Source: Candidatus Leptofilum gracile (GTDB taxonomy: Bacteria > Chloroflexota > Anaerolineae > Promineifilales > Promineifilaceae). Taken from it: a DNA stretch of 64,000 nt. The stretch spans positions 382,724 through 446,723 of the forward strand of contig JADJOJ010000012.1 in NCBI GenBank assembly GCA_016713825.1, read 5' to 3'. The notes beneath the pieces are model-generated. The model was not told the origin of the DNA, made no database searches, and worked only from the letters and a program-made list of their open reading frames with translations. A program made the position numbers and the translations under genes. This document shows positions 35,674 to 45,138 of this stretch, piece by piece (the stretch's first letter is position 1; the number at the start of each line of letters is the position of its first letter).

Positions 35674-37905
35674 CTACCGAAACTTTGTCAGCCGCATTCC
35701 GTTCAGCGTCACCAGCAGCGACGCCCCCATGTCGGCCAGGACGGCCAGCCACATCGTGCCAAAGCCGAACAGGACGGCGACTAAAAACGCCGCTTTGATG
35801 CCCAGGCTCAGGGCGACGTTGACGCGCACGGTACGCATTGCGGCCCGGCTGAGGCGAATGGCGAAGGGGAGCTTGCTCAAATCGTCGTGCATCAGGGCGA
35901 TGTCGGCCGTTTCCATCGCCTGGTCTGTGCCCGCTGCCCCCATCGCAATGCCCACCGTGGCCGTGGCCAGGGCGGGGGCGTCGTTGATGCCGTCACCGAT
36001 CATGGCCACACGGCCGTATTCCCCCAACAACTCCTCAATTTTGCCCACCTTCTCCTCCGGCAGCAGATTGGCAAACACGCGGTCGATGCCCGTCTGCGCG
36101 GCGATGTTTTGCGCCGTGGCGGGGTTGTCGCCGGTGAGCATGGCGGTTTGGATATGGAGATCGTGGAGGTGGGAAACGGCCGTTGCCGCATCCCCGCGCA
36201 CCTGGTCCGCCACCGTCAGGTAGCCCAAATAATGCTCATCGGCTGTTACCAGCATGGCGGTTAGCCCGTCGGCCTCGGCGGCGGAGATGGCCTGGCAGTG
36301 GGCTTCGTGCGGCAGCTCTTTGAAGGCGCGATGGCTGCCAATCTTGACCTGCTGCCCGTTCACCGTGCCGGAAATGCCCGCGCCAATTTGGGCCTGCACG
36401 TTGCTCGCCGCCGGATACCGATTTTGCACATTTTGCCGCCCAGCGGCCTGGGCCACCGCCTGGGCCAACGGATGCTCGCTGGCTTGCTCAACCGCGTGGG
36501 TCAGCCCCAGCAAATCGTCGCACGCGGCACAGCTATTCCCCTGGCACTGCACCGATTGGAAATGGGTGACGGCTGGTTTGCCCTGCGTCAGCGTGCCCGT
36601 TTTGTCGAAGGCGACCAGCTTCACCTGGCTGAGCGCTTCCAAAAAGACGCCGCCCTTGATGAGGACGCCATTTTTGGCGGCGTTGCTCAGGGCGCTGACC
36701 AGACTGACAGGAATGCTAATCACCAAGGCGCAGGGGCAGGCGACCACCAGCAGCGCCAGCGCCCGGTACAGCCAGCCGTTGGTCGGCGTGGCGGGGTCGA
36801 TGAACGGCTGCTGCCAGACGAGCGGGGGCACAACGGCCACCAGCGCGGCCAAAATCACGACGGCGGGGGTGTAAATTCGGGCAAAGCGGTCGATGAACCG
36901 CTGGGCCGGGGCGCGTCGCTCCTGCGCCTCTTCCACCAGCTTGATGAGGCGGCTGATGGTGCTGTCGGCGGCCAGATGGGTGACGCCCAGATGCAGCACG
37001 CCCGCGCCGTTGATGCTGCTGGCAAAGACGGTGTCGCCCGGCTGCCGCGCAATCGGGGCGCTTTCCCCGGTGATGGTGGCTTGGTCTACGGTGGAGCTGC
37101 CGCTGAGGATACGGCCGTCTACCGGCACCCTTTCTCCCGGCTTCACAATCACTGTTTCGCCCAACTTCACCGCTTCAACGGGCACTTTATGTGGCTCGAT
37201 GCCGCAAAACGGACATTCCCCTTGCGTGTAGCCATTTTGGCCGAGATGCTCCTGACAATCCATACAGGGTCGCATTACGGTGGCGGTTTGGGGCGAGACG
37301 CGCATCAGGCTGCGAATGCTGCTGCGGGCGCGAACGGCCGTATACCCTTCCAGCGCCTCGCCAATGGCAAACAGCACCATCACTAGTCCCGCTTCGGTGT
37401 ACGCGCCGATGAACAGGGCCCCGACGGCGGCAATCGTCATGAGGGCGTTGATGGTGAGTTCGCGGTTGATGCGCAGGGAGCGCCAGCCGCTGCGGGCGAT
37501 GGGCCAGCCCGCCAGCGCCAGCGCCGCTACGGAAGCCAGGTTGAGCAGGGGATGTTCCCAGCCGAGCATGGGCAGCAGTTCGTTGAAGAGCAGGCTGGGC
37601 AAAATGAGCAGCGCCCCGACCAGGGCCAGCCGGGTTTCTTGTCGCTGGCGCATGAACTGCCAGAAGTTGAGCGGTTCGGCCGTTTCCACTTTTTCATTTG
37701 GAGAGGCGACGTCGTAGCCGAGTTCCTGAATGCGCTGGATGATGGTTTGGGGAACGGCCGTTCCCGACACGCGCAATGTTTCTGTCGTAAAATTTAGCTG
37801 GCACAGCTCCACGCCATCCAGCCTGGCCACGCCATTTTCCACCGTCTGCGCACAGCTGGCGCAATCCATGCCGGTGACGCGAAAGGTATGTTGGGTGTTT
37901 GTCAT
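35674..37905 (-). CDS. Heavy-metal P1B-type ATPase with cysteine-rich inserts
   Basis: A 743-residue pump from ATG 37905 (GGAG upstream). It has an N-terminal HMA domain with GMDCASC, ion-site CPC (Cys390, Cys392) in VVACPCALVI, phosphorylated Asp434 in DKTGTLT, and GDGINDAPALA. The CPC and HMA motifs suit Zn/Cd/Pb or Cu export. Unusual are a four-Cys insert before the actuator domain (CMDCQEHLG, then CPFCGIEPH, ribbon-like) and a QCQGNSCAACDD stretch in the nucleotide-binding domain. The MerR gene just upstream on the same strand is the likely regulator. Confidence 0.9.
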   Translation of the reverse strand: MTNTQHTFRVTGMDCASCAQTVENGVARLDGVELCQLNFTTETLRVSGTAVPQTIIQRIQELGYDVASPNEKVETAEPLNFWQFMRQRQETRLALVGALLILPSLLFNELLPMLGWEHPLLNLASVAALALAGWPIARSGWRSLRINRELTINALMTIAAVGALFIGAYTEAGLVMVLFAIGEALEGYTAVRARSSIRSLMRVSPQTATVMRPCMDCQEHLGQNGYTQGECPFCGIEPHKVPVEAVKLGETVIVKPGERVPVDGRILSGSSTVDQATITGESAPIARQPGDTVFASSINGAGVLHLGVTHLAADSTISRLIKLVEEAQERRAPAQRFIDRFARIYTPAVVILAALVAVVPPLVWQQPFIDPATPTNGWLYRALALLVVACPCALVISIPVSLVSALSNAAKNGVLIKGGVFLEALSQVKLVAFDKTGTLTQGKPAVTHFQSVQCQGNSCAACDDLLGLTHAVEQASEHPLAQAVAQAAGRQNVQNRYPAASNVQAQIGAGISGTVNGQQVKIGSHRAFKELPHEAHCQAISAAEADGLTAMLVTADEHYLGYLTVADQVRGDAATAVSHLHDLHIQTAMLTGDNPATAQNIAAQTGIDRVFANLLPEEKVGKIEELLGEYGRVAMIGDGINDAPALATATVGIAMGAAGTDQAMETADIALMHDDLSKLPFAIRLSRAAMRTVRVNVALSLGIKAAFLVAVLFGFGTMWLAVLADMGASLLVTLNGMRLTKFR

Positions 37906-37927
37906 GAATGAATCTCCAAAATTTTTG

Positions 37928-37986
37928 TGGCAAGTCGCAAGCGGCAAGTTGCAGGTCTGCAATCCACTTGCCACCTGCCACTTCTT
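37928..37986. repeat. GGCAAGT-type imperfect hairpin
   Basis: Left GTGGCAAGTCGCAAGCGGCA and right CCACTTGCCACCTGCCAC pair imperfectly, directly upstream of the P-type ATPase. Confidence 0.55.
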
Positions 37987-38066
37987 ACATTCAGGATAAT
38001 ACACCTTAAAGTCGGGTTGAATGTCAAGCGCCAGTTTTTCCTGAACGTGCCAACTAAAAAAACAGG

Positions 38067-38135
38067 ACGCAGATTAACGCGGATGACGCGGATAAGAAGA
38101 AAAAAATCTGCGTTATCTGCGTTTATCCGCGTTCC
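38067..38135. repeat. GCGGATAA/GCAGATT hairpin repeat
   Basis: Left arm ACGCAGATTAACGCGGATGA onward, right arm TCTGCGTTATCTGCG onward with TTATCCGCG. The right end encodes the last residues ERG and TAA stop of the MerR gene. Confidence 0.7.
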
Positions 38136-38898
38136 ATTTGCTTTTCAGATTCTAGGGCTAGAAACAATCGTGCCAAAATGAAGGCGCTGTCGCCGCTGGC
38201 GATGAGGAGGAAGCCGTCGTCGTTGTGGAAAAATTCGGGGGCGGCGTTGGGGTGCAGGGCGCAGTTGGCTTCCAGCTGGGTGAGCTGGCGCAGGGCATCG
38301 CCAATGGCCGGGTCGTCGCTGACGACGAGGATGTGGTAGGCGTCGTTTTCTTGCCAGACGTGAACGTGCTGGCCGCGCAGGGTGTTGAGGAGTTGGTGAC
38401 CAACGGCCGTATTCAACACACAGCCGCCGTAATGCCCCAACCAATCCAGCAGGGTGCTGGCTGGCGTTTGCGCCGCTGGATGGGAACAAAGTCGCGCCAG
38501 CAATTCGCTAATCTGCTCCTGGTGCAGCGGCGATTGGCGCGACTGCACATCCTGCAAAAACAGGTCCAGCTCGTGGCGCAGCACCAGCAGTTCGGTGAGC
38601 TGCTTTTCCAGGGCGATGAACCGGTTTTCGGCCAGCTCGCTCAGCGTGTCGCTGCCAATGGTGCCCTCGTCCCAGCCAGCCAGCAGCGTGCGGATGTCTG
38701 CCAGGGAGAAGCCCAGCCGCTGGGCGCGCTGGATGAGGTGGAGTCGTTCGGCCGTTTGGGGTTGGTAAAGCCGGTAGCCAGAGGGGAACGGCCGTTTGGC
38801 TGCAACAGCCCTTCTTTCTCGTAGTAGCGCAGGGTGGATGGCGGCATCTGGGCCAGCTTGCCCAACTGGCCAATGGTGAGCAGCGTTTCTTGCGTCAT
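38123..38898 (-). CDS. MerR family regulator with long C-terminal domain, one-base frameshift
   Basis: The N-terminal winged helix is clear (LTIGQLGKLAQMPPSTLRYY EKEGLL region). After QPNGRSP the frame breaks; adding one C to the CCCC run near 38785 restores SGYRLYQPQTAERLHLIQRA, then the MerR coiled coil and a C-terminal region of about 130 residues (HELDLFLQDVQ to ALESEKQMERG) of unknown fold. Its position just upstream of the P-type ATPase suggests metal-responsive control of that pump. The break is probably a sequencing error in the homopolymer. Confidence 0.8.
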
Positions 38899-38956
38899 GC
38901 GCCCATGTTTACCGCATAATCAGCAAGTTGGCGAATGCAGGTACCAGAATGTGCTG

Positions 38957-39352
38957 TCAGGAAAAATGTGCTTGCACAATTTCTTCAAGCAGGGTTGCCG
39001 TAAGCGGCTTGTTGATAAACCCTTTCATTTGCGGAAAGCCTGTGGCCCGCTCTTTGTCTATGGGGCTTAAAGAAGTTGTGAGCATCATCAAGATAACCTG
39101 CGATTGGTTGTCGAAATTTTCTGCGACAAACTGCTGCATAAATTCAAACCCGTCCATACGCGGCATGTTGATGTCTAGAAAAATTAAATCGACAGGAGCA
39201 TTTTGCGGGTTGGTCAGGTAGGCCAGCGCTTCCTCTGCGTATTGAAATACCAAGATCTTCCCAGAAAAGCCAGCTTCTTTGAGAATCAAGGTATGGAAAT
39301 AATTGTCTGCCTTGTTGTCATCAATCAGCATAATTGCTTTGAGATTTTTCAT
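38957..39352 (-). CDS. Single-domain response regulator (receiver only)
   Basis: 131 residues with the receiver fold: acidic pair in AIMLIDDNKAD, phospho-acceptor Asp in LIFLDINMPRMDG, and the conserved Lys in GFINKPLT. No output domain, so it is a CheY/Rcp1-type relay protein. ATG 39352 is preferred (GGGGGTAG upstream). The partner kinase is not adjacent. Confidence 0.88.
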   Translation of the reverse strand: MKNLKAIMLIDDNKADNYFHTLILKEAGFSGKILVFQYAEEALAYLTNPQNAPVDLIFLDINMPRMDGFEFMQQFVAENFDNQSQVILMMLTTSLSPIDKERATGFPQMKGFINKPLTATLLEEIVQAHFS

Positions 39353-39809
39353 TGTGGTACTACCCCCGTTTAGTTGTCGTTGAGTAATTTTGGAAACACC
39401 GAACAACAATCTCATTATAACCTGCTCTTAGAACTAAAATCCATAGTAACTGAAGTAGTCAATCATGCCTTGAACAAAATTTCACCGCAAAGGCCACAAA
39501 GAGCGCAAAGTTTTACGCTTTAATCTTTGCGTTCTTCGTGAAAAGTTGAACCGCCATTGCAAAAGTGGCGTTGGAAAGGCGATCCGCTTATACTGGCAGT
39601 TCGTGTCTGTGCCGGTAACGCGGCACAGCGTCATTATTGAAGTAAGCACCAAACTGAGAACTTTGGCTCTTTGGGAAATCGCGGGGTGTTAACACAACGA
39701 GGCGTAAAGTGTGGTATGTCACCAGAGGTGCATCATGCTTCACGGCAAGCCCGATGAAATCCTGAAGACCCAGAACTTTGAGCTCAGCGCGTTCAAGGAG
39801 CATTTTTTC
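39353..39809. other. Intergenic region with a hairpin-like repeat
   Basis: No gene is supported here. At about 39487-39545 an imperfect inverted repeat (CACAAAGAGCGCAAAG facing CTTTGCGTTCTTCGTG) is of the same style as other gap elements. The helicase frame is open upstream to 39711, but those codons look non-coding. Confidence 0.5.
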
Positions 39810-41093
39810 GTGAGTTTTTCGCAATTTTCGCTTGACTCCCGCTTAGAAGCGGGCATCAAAGATATGGGCTATACCGAGCCTACCCCCATTCAAAAACAAG
39901 CCATCCCGCATGTATTGGCTGAGTCAGATTTATTAGGATTGGCGCAAACGGGCACGGGGAAAACGGCCGCTTTCATGTTACCTATTTTGCAGCGTCTCAT
40001 CCGTGGGCCGCTGCGCCAGGTGCGGGTCCTTATTGTTGCACCTACCCGTGAATTGGCAGAACAGATTCATCAAACGGCTGTTGACCTGGGCAAATACACC
40101 AAAATCCGCAGCACCACTGTCTATGGCGGCGTCGGCAAAAAAGCGCAAATCGATGCCTTGCGCCACGGCGCAGAAATTGTGGTCGCCTGCCCCGGTCGCT
40201 TGCTCGATTTGGCTGGAGAAAAGCATATCGACCTGGCCAAAGTAGAGGTGCTGGTGCTGGATGAGGCAGATCGCATGTGCGATATGGGCTTTTTACCCGA
40301 CATCCGCCGCATTCTCAAACTGGTGCCAAACCGGCAGCAAACCCTCTTCTTTTCTGCCACCATGCCCGACGATATTCGTGATTTGTCCGACAACATTCTC
40401 AATAACCCGGTCACGGTGCAAATTGGGCAAATCGCTCCAGCCAAAACAGTATCCCACGCGCTATACCCGGTGCCCAGCGATATGAAGAAAAATTTACTCT
40501 TTACCATGCTGGATGAGATGGCCACGGGGCGCGTACTTGTCTTTACCCGCACCAAACGGCGCGCCCGCTTTTTAGCGCGCGATCTGGCCAAGAAGGGGTA
40601 CAAAGCCGAAGAATTGCAGGGCAACATGTCGCAAAATCGGCGGCAAAATGCAATTGACGGCTTCCGCAGCGGCAAGTATGACATCCTGGTAGCCACCGAC
40701 ATTGCCGCCCGGGGCATCGACGTGGCCGAGATTTCGCACGTGATCAACTTCGACATGCCGGATACCGTGGATGCGTATACACATAGAATCGGCCGTACCG
40801 GTCGGGCGGCGGAAGAGGGCGATGCCTTCACCTTCGCCACGGACGAAGATGCGGCGATGGTGCGCGACATTGAGCGGGTGCTGAAGCTGCGCTTAGAGCG
40901 GCGGCATTGGCCAGATTTTGACTACGGCGATTTTGAACCGCAAAAAGCGCTGCCAGTCGTGCAAAATCAGCGGCCTGCACGGCAGGATGGCGGCAAATCG
41001 AATAGCAACTACTCTAGGCGAGCGGGCGACAGGCGCGGCTCGCCGGGAAGGCGGCCGCAAGGCGGTCGCTCGCAAAATCGACAAAGCTCGTAG
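39810..41093 (+). CDS. DEAD-box RNA helicase
   Basis: A 427-residue ATP-dependent RNA helicase. Q motif TEPTPIQKQAIP, motif I AQTGTGKTAA, Ia APTRELAEQ, II LDEADRM, III SAT, and the C-terminal motifs ATDIAARGIDV and HRIGRTGRA are all present. The tail (after about residue 375) is basic and Gly/Arg/Gln-rich, as in RhlE/CsdA-type RNA-binding tails. GTG 39810 is chosen because AAGGAG lies 9 nt upstream and the protein then opens FSQFSLDSRL, as family members do. Role in RNA unwinding and ribosome or mRNA turnover. Confidence 0.9.
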   Translation: MSFSQFSLDSRLEAGIKDMGYTEPTPIQKQAIPHVLAESDLLGLAQTGTGKTAAFMLPILQRLIRGPLRQVRVLIVAPTRELAEQIHQTAVDLGKYTKIRSTTVYGGVGKKAQIDALRHGAEIVVACPGRLLDLAGEKHIDLAKVEVLVLDEADRMCDMGFLPDIRRILKLVPNRQQTLFFSATMPDDIRDLSDNILNNPVTVQIGQIAPAKTVSHALYPVPSDMKKNLLFTMLDEMATGRVLVFTRTKRRARFLARDLAKKGYKAEELQGNMSQNRRQNAIDGFRSGKYDILVATDIAARGIDVAEISHVINFDMPDTVDAYTHRIGRTGRAAEEGDAFTFATDEDAAMVRDIERVLKLRLERRHWPDFDYGDFEPQKALPVVQNQRPARQDGGKSNSNYSRRAGDRRGSPGRRPQGGRSQNRQSS

Positions 41094-41111
41094 GGACCTT
41101 TCTTTCGGGGG

Positions 41112-41240
41112 TTATTGCAGCCAGTGGAACCCACGGCGCTGGTGTAGAAGCAGCACCAGCGCCAACAGCACCAAATCCAGCAGCAGGGTAAGAAAATCGA
41201 ACAGACCAAACTGGTCCGTGAAGGTCAAAATGATGTTCAC
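41112..41240 (-). CDS. Possible small hydrophobic protein, 42 residues
   Basis: Reading from GTG 41240: NIILTFTDQFGLFDFLTLLL and a further hydrophobic stretch ending in RRGFHWLQ. Third-position GC is high as in genes here. No Shine-Dalgarno is visible and no family is recognised. The rest of the 41094-41431 gap holds only the promoter region for the rightward gene. Confidence 0.3.
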   Translation of the reverse strand: MNIILTFTDQFGLFDFLTLLLDLVLLALVLLLHQRRGFHWLQ

Positions 41241-41431
41241 TGTGGTGTGTGCTGTGTGCCCGCAGCCAGAAACGGCCGTTGTAATGCATTTTGTAATTTT
41301 GGTGCGGTACACAGTAAGTTGTGTAGTTTAGAATAAGTCGTGCCCATTCTTCACTTTTTCCGCATTCTGTTTAGAAAAAAACTTACAATTGAATAACCGT
41401 GCCTTGTGTTTCCTAATAGGAGAACAACCTG

Positions 41432-43399
41432 ATGTTTCACCAGTCGCCTCGTAAAATTACTGTGCCAGGGCTTTTGCTAGTAGTTTTTAGTGCTATGATT
41501 TTTGGTGTTCACACGATAATGGCAACTATTTTGCCATTGAGCGGTGCTTTGCTTGCCGATCGGGATGTGCTGGATTTTCAGATAAGTCCCGATGGCCTGC
41601 ACGCTGTTTACCGTGCTGATGCACAGACCAATGATGCTTTTGAGCTGTATCGGGTGACGCTAGATGCTGGTGTGCCCACTCGTCTGAGCGGGTTACTGCC
41701 TGCGGACACGGCCGTTTCCCAATACACCATCACCCCAGATGGAGAAACCGTGGTCTACATCGCACCCCAGGATGATCCAGATGTGCCAGAGCTGTATGCG
41801 GTACCCATTGCGGGCATGGCCAGTGACAGCATCAAGCTGAATGGCGATCTGGACGGTGGCGAAGTGTTGGCATTCCAGGTGAGTGAAGACAATACGGCCG
41901 TTGCTTTCCTGGCCAGCGATGGACAAACCGGGACGGTAAATCTGTACGGGGTGCCTCTCGATGCGGCCGCCCCAGCTACTCCTTTAAATGGGCCGTTGCC
42001 CAACGGCGGTAACGTCATTGAATTCCAGCTGGCGGTTGTGGCAGATGAGGTCATGGTGGTCTATCTGGCCGATCAGTTTGTGAACAACACCTTTGAGCTG
42101 TATGCCATTCCTATAGACGGGCCCACCGGTGCGGCGGTTCAGCTGAACGATCCGCTTATCACCAATGGTAATGTGGTGGAGTTTGTCCTAAACGCAAACG
42201 GTGATGTTGTGTACCGTGCCAACCAGGAAAACGAGCAAGTGTATGAACTATACGCTACAACCCTGGATAGATTCCCTTCTGGCGCTGCCAAATTAAACGG
42301 CCCATTAACCCTGGGCGGCGATGTGCTGGATTATAAGCTGAGCCCAGATGGCACGCGAGTGGTCTACCGGGCTGACGAGATTGTAAACGACCGATTCGAG
42401 ATTTTCAGTGTCTCCATTAACGGACCCGCAACGTCGCGCATTAAGCTCAATGGCTCGCTCACCCCGGTCAATGGCCAGGTTTTAACATACGCAATCAGTC
42501 CAAACAACAGCCGGGTTGTTTACCGGGCCACCCAGCAAACTGCCGGAGTGATTGAACTTTACAGCGTGCCCTTGTTTGGACCAAGCGCTGCTGGCGTGAA
42601 GCTAAACGATACTTTGATGGAAAATGGGTCTGTGTCTGATTTCCAAATTAGCCCAGACAGCACGAGGGTGGTTTACCTGGCAGACCAGCAAACAGTTTTT
42701 ATGGATGAACTTTACAGCGTAGATTTGTATTTTCCAGCTGGCAGCACGAAGCTCAATGGGTTCCTAACCAATAATGGCGATGTTCTGCACTACGCTATCA
42801 GTGCCAATAACAAGTGGGTGTACTATCTGGCCGATCAGGCGGTGGATGGCCTGCAGGAGCTGTTTCGTGCGCCGATTTCCGCTTCTTTCCAAAGCATTCG
42901 TCTGAATCAGCCGCTTTCTGGCGAGCGTGATGTTGTTAATTTCATGGTTCCAGTTGACAGTGGTCGGGTAGTTTATCAGGCAGATCAACAGGTGGCTGGA
43001 AAGTTTGAGCTGTTTATTGCCGATGATGACCAGATCGCCGTTGGCTTTGTCACCGATACGGTGCAGTTGGACGAAAGCGCCGGTGCAGTGGCAATAGCCG
43101 TGCCATTGAGTAGTTCAGCGGTGCTACCGGTAACGGTACATGTGGAGATTGTGGGCGATACGGCCGTACCAAGCCAGGATTATATCGGTGTCAGCCAGCA
43201 GCTCTCCTACACCCCTGGTACAGAAACAGTTCACATCCCGATCACGATTATTGATAACGACGTGGTTAACGAAGATAAAACGATCATTTTTCAGCTTTCT
43301 AACCCTATAAATGCCGTCTTGGGGCCATATGACCAGGTGATTGTCACGATTCGCAACGACGATTACTTTATTTATGCGCCGCTTGTGTCACGACCGTAA
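41432..43399 (+). CDS. Secreted beta-propeller-like protein with C-terminal Calx-beta domain
   Basis: A 655-residue exported protein; AGGAGA precedes the ATG, and residues about 10-35 form a signal peptide. It consists of about ten repeats of roughly 52 residues with the pattern VLDYxxSPDGTRVVYRADxx, ELYxVxIxGP, KLNGPL, resembling TolB/WD40-like (PD40) blades. A Calx-beta domain (about 540-640, QLDESAGAVAIAVPLS, DYIGVSQQLSYTPGT, IIDNDVVNEDKTI) ends the fold. The tail FIYAPLVSRP resembles the short C-terminal motif often seen on exported Chloroflexota proteins. Likely surface adhesion or ligand binding. Confidence 0.8.
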   Translation: MFHQSPRKITVPGLLLVVFSAMIFGVHTIMATILPLSGALLADRDVLDFQISPDGLHAVYRADAQTNDAFELYRVTLDAGVPTRLSGLLPADTAVSQYTITPDGETVVYIAPQDDPDVPELYAVPIAGMASDSIKLNGDLDGGEVLAFQVSEDNTAVAFLASDGQTGTVNLYGVPLDAAAPATPLNGPLPNGGNVIEFQLAVVADEVMVVYLADQFVNNTFELYAIPIDGPTGAAVQLNDPLITNGNVVEFVLNANGDVVYRANQENEQVYELYATTLDRFPSGAAKLNGPLTLGGDVLDYKLSPDGTRVVYRADEIVNDRFEIFSVSINGPATSRIKLNGSLTPVNGQVLTYAISPNNSRVVYRATQQTAGVIELYSVPLFGPSAAGVKLNDTLMENGSVSDFQISPDSTRVVYLADQQTVFMDELYSVDLYFPAGSTKLNGFLTNNGDVLHYAISANNKWVYYLADQAVDGLQELFRAPISASFQSIRLNQPLSGERDVVNFMVPVDSGRVVYQADQQVAGKFELFIADDDQIAVGFVTDTVQLDESAGAVAIAVPLSSSAVLPVTVHVEIVGDTAVPSQDYIGVSQQLSYTPGTETVHIPITIIDNDVVNEDKTIIFQLSNPINAVLGPYDQVIVTIRNDDYFIYAPLVSRP

Positions 43400-43466
43400 C
43401 CGTTTGGGAGGCAAACGACTCCGATTATGCTGCTAAACAGGCCCGAAATAATAGTAAATCCCCAGC

Positions 43467-43485
43467 CGATGGTTAAAAACCATCG
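43467..43485. terminator. 8-bp stem-loop downstream of propeller gene
   Basis: CGATGGTT-AAA-AACCATCG at 43467-43485, 68 nt past the stop. Short stem without a clear U run; a weak terminator candidate. Confidence 0.35.
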
Positions 43486-43675
43486 ACCAGATAAATAACG
43501 GCAATCAGTTGGATACTTCCTGGTTTGGGCACAAGAGACTCTCCTTTTGGATAATAACTGGTAAGCACGAAGTGCATCTTTGAATGATGCTGGCTTCGTT
43601 ATTCCCGGAGAGGGCAAAATATGTCTGATAAACTGCTTGCGTGGCCATGACAGATATGGTATGGATGAGAGGATT

Positions 43676-44182
43676 TCAGCGTTTTAAAGCCAGGTACGCC
43701 ATACCGAGGAACATTTTCTGCACCCCAACTCCCGTATTGGCACTGGTGGTGAGATAGGGCGCTTTGATGGCCGCCGCAAACTGCTTGGCAGCGGTTGTGT
43801 CGTAATCGGGTTGCAAATCTATCTTGTTGCCCACCACCAAAAAGCGCTGGTTGGGCACGATGGCAACCACCTCTTCGTACCATCCTTGCAAATGTGCTAA
43901 TGATTCCGGGTTGGTCACGTCGTGGACGAGAGCGGCCGTTCGGCTGCCGCGGTACAAACCAGTGCGCACTGACTGAAAGTGAATCTGCCCCGCCATATCC
44001 CAAATGGATAATTTGATGATCCGCCCCTGAATTTCTACCGTTTTTGTCTGGAAATCAACGCCAATGGTGGCCACGCGCGACTGCTCAAAGCGTCCTTCGC
44101 AATATTGGCGAATAAGCGAAGTTTTGCCTACGTTGCCGTCGCCAGCAACCACAATTTTCAGCAGCGGTGCAGATTGGCTCAT
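43676..44182 (-). CDS. Rab/Ras-like small GTPase
   Basis: A 168-residue GTPase with G1 GDGNVGKTS (14-22), G2 Thr in ATIGVDF, G3 WDMAGQ, G4 NKID and G5 TSA. The F-rich effector stretch (TIGVDFQTKTVEIQG) and short length are strikingly Rab-like. The G3 Gln needed for hydrolysis is kept. No prenylation motif exists at the C-terminus (ALKR), so membrane attachment, if any, is by a partner. The gene starts 6 nt after the hypothetical protein gene at 44189, so they form an operon. Confidence 0.88.
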   Translation of the reverse strand: MSQSAPLLKIVVAGDGNVGKTSLIRQYCEGRFEQSRVATIGVDFQTKTVEIQGRIIKLSIWDMAGQIHFQSVRTGLYRGSRTAALVHDVTNPESLAHLQGWYEEVVAIVPNQRFLVVGNKIDLQPDYDTTAAKQFAAAIKAPYLTTSANTGVGVQKMFLGMAYLALKR

Positions 44183-44188
44183 GTGGGC

Positions 44189-44959
44189 TTACCGTTTCCA
44201 CTTGCCCAAAAAATGTTCATGCGGAAAAACCAGCTGGCTAACTTCAACGGGCGGGTGGGGCAGCAACGTGCGGTTCGCTTTTTCAAACAGATGATGCAGC
44301 TGCTCTAGAAAATCGAGCTGCCTTTTGGCGGGTTCGGCCGTAAAAAGGGACATCATCGTGGTGTACTGCCCTGGCACAAAGCAAAGCCAGCGGCCCCCTT
44401 CGATGGCGGTTGCTTGCAGCTCGCCGCCGAAAATTTCAGCCGTGGCCGAGCGAAAGGAGGAGAGCATGGGGACAAACAGCGCTGGGTCTACTTCGAATTT
44501 ACCCAAGGTGGTGATGGGCATCCCGGAACTGTTTTCGTAGATGGCGTAGCCCTGAGCTTTCGCCGCATGTTTTTGCCGGATCAGCACGCTTTCGCCTTCC
44601 TGAAAAGCGTCGCCGAGTTCGCTTTGCCCCTGGTCGGTTTCAATGAGGGTTTCGATGGCGCGCATTTCGCGCTGGTAGTGGGTGTACAGTTCCTGGAACT
44701 GCTGCCGGTTGATGGTTCCGTTGGCAAAATCATCAGCCAAACGGCCGATTTTTTCCTGCAGCTTCTCTAAAAATTGGTGGGCGGCCGTTTGCCCAGACGT
44801 CGGCGCTGGGGACGGCCGTTCCCTCACGGTGGGTGGGGGTGGGGAAACGGCCGTTTCTGCCCGCACGGGCGGTTTTGTAGGGAGGGGGTGCCGGTTGTTT
44901 TCTGTGGGTGGTTCCCCACCACCCAACACCCGTTTTAGCCAATCAAACATAGGTTCCAT
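44189..44959 (-). CDS. Hypothetical protein, possible partner of the small GTPase
   Basis: About 256 residues (start at 44959 or 44950 unresolved). It has a Pro/Thr-rich linker (about 15-60), an alpha-helical segment (about 65-125, FLEKLQEKIGRLADDF), then an alpha/beta domain (about 140-255: GYAIYENSSGMPITTLGKFE, helix, FGGELQATAIEGGRWLCFVP, helix LDFLEQLHHLFEKAN). The strand-helix order resembles roadblock/longin-type folds that bind small GTPases, but this is inference from pattern only. Coupled to the Rab-like gene. Confidence 0.6.
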   Translation of the reverse strand: MEPMFDWLKRVLGGGEPPTENNRHPLPTKPPVRAETAVSPPPPTVRERPSPAPTSGQTAAHQFLEKLQEKIGRLADDFANGTINRQQFQELYTHYQREMRAIETLIETDQGQSELGDAFQEGESVLIRQKHAAKAQGYAIYENSSGMPITTLGKFEVDPALFVPMLSSFRSATAEIFGGELQATAIEGGRWLCFVPGQYTTMMSLFTAEPAKRQLDFLEQLHHLFEKANRTLLPHPPVEVSQLVFPHEHFLGKWKR

Positions 44960-45060
44960 ACGCTCCAGTAGTATCACAGTACTATCAGTATAGCAGAAGC
45001 GCCCACAGCGTCAGTTAAATCGGCGTAAAGGAAAACGTGTGCCAGTTGACAGGACCCGTT

Positions 45061-45133
45061 AGCGGTAATCGGTAAGCGGTAATCGGTCAATATTTCACCG
45101 ATTACCGTTCACGGATTACCGATTACCGTTCAC
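45061..45133. repeat. CGGT-type heptad hairpin repeat
   Basis: Left units CGGTAAT, CGGTAAG, CGGTAAT, CGGTCAA; right units are complements (ACCGATT, ACCGTTC). It lies immediately past the stop of the LLM oxidoreductase gene at the end of the purine-type operon. Confidence 0.75.
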
Positions 45134-45138
45134 CGGCC

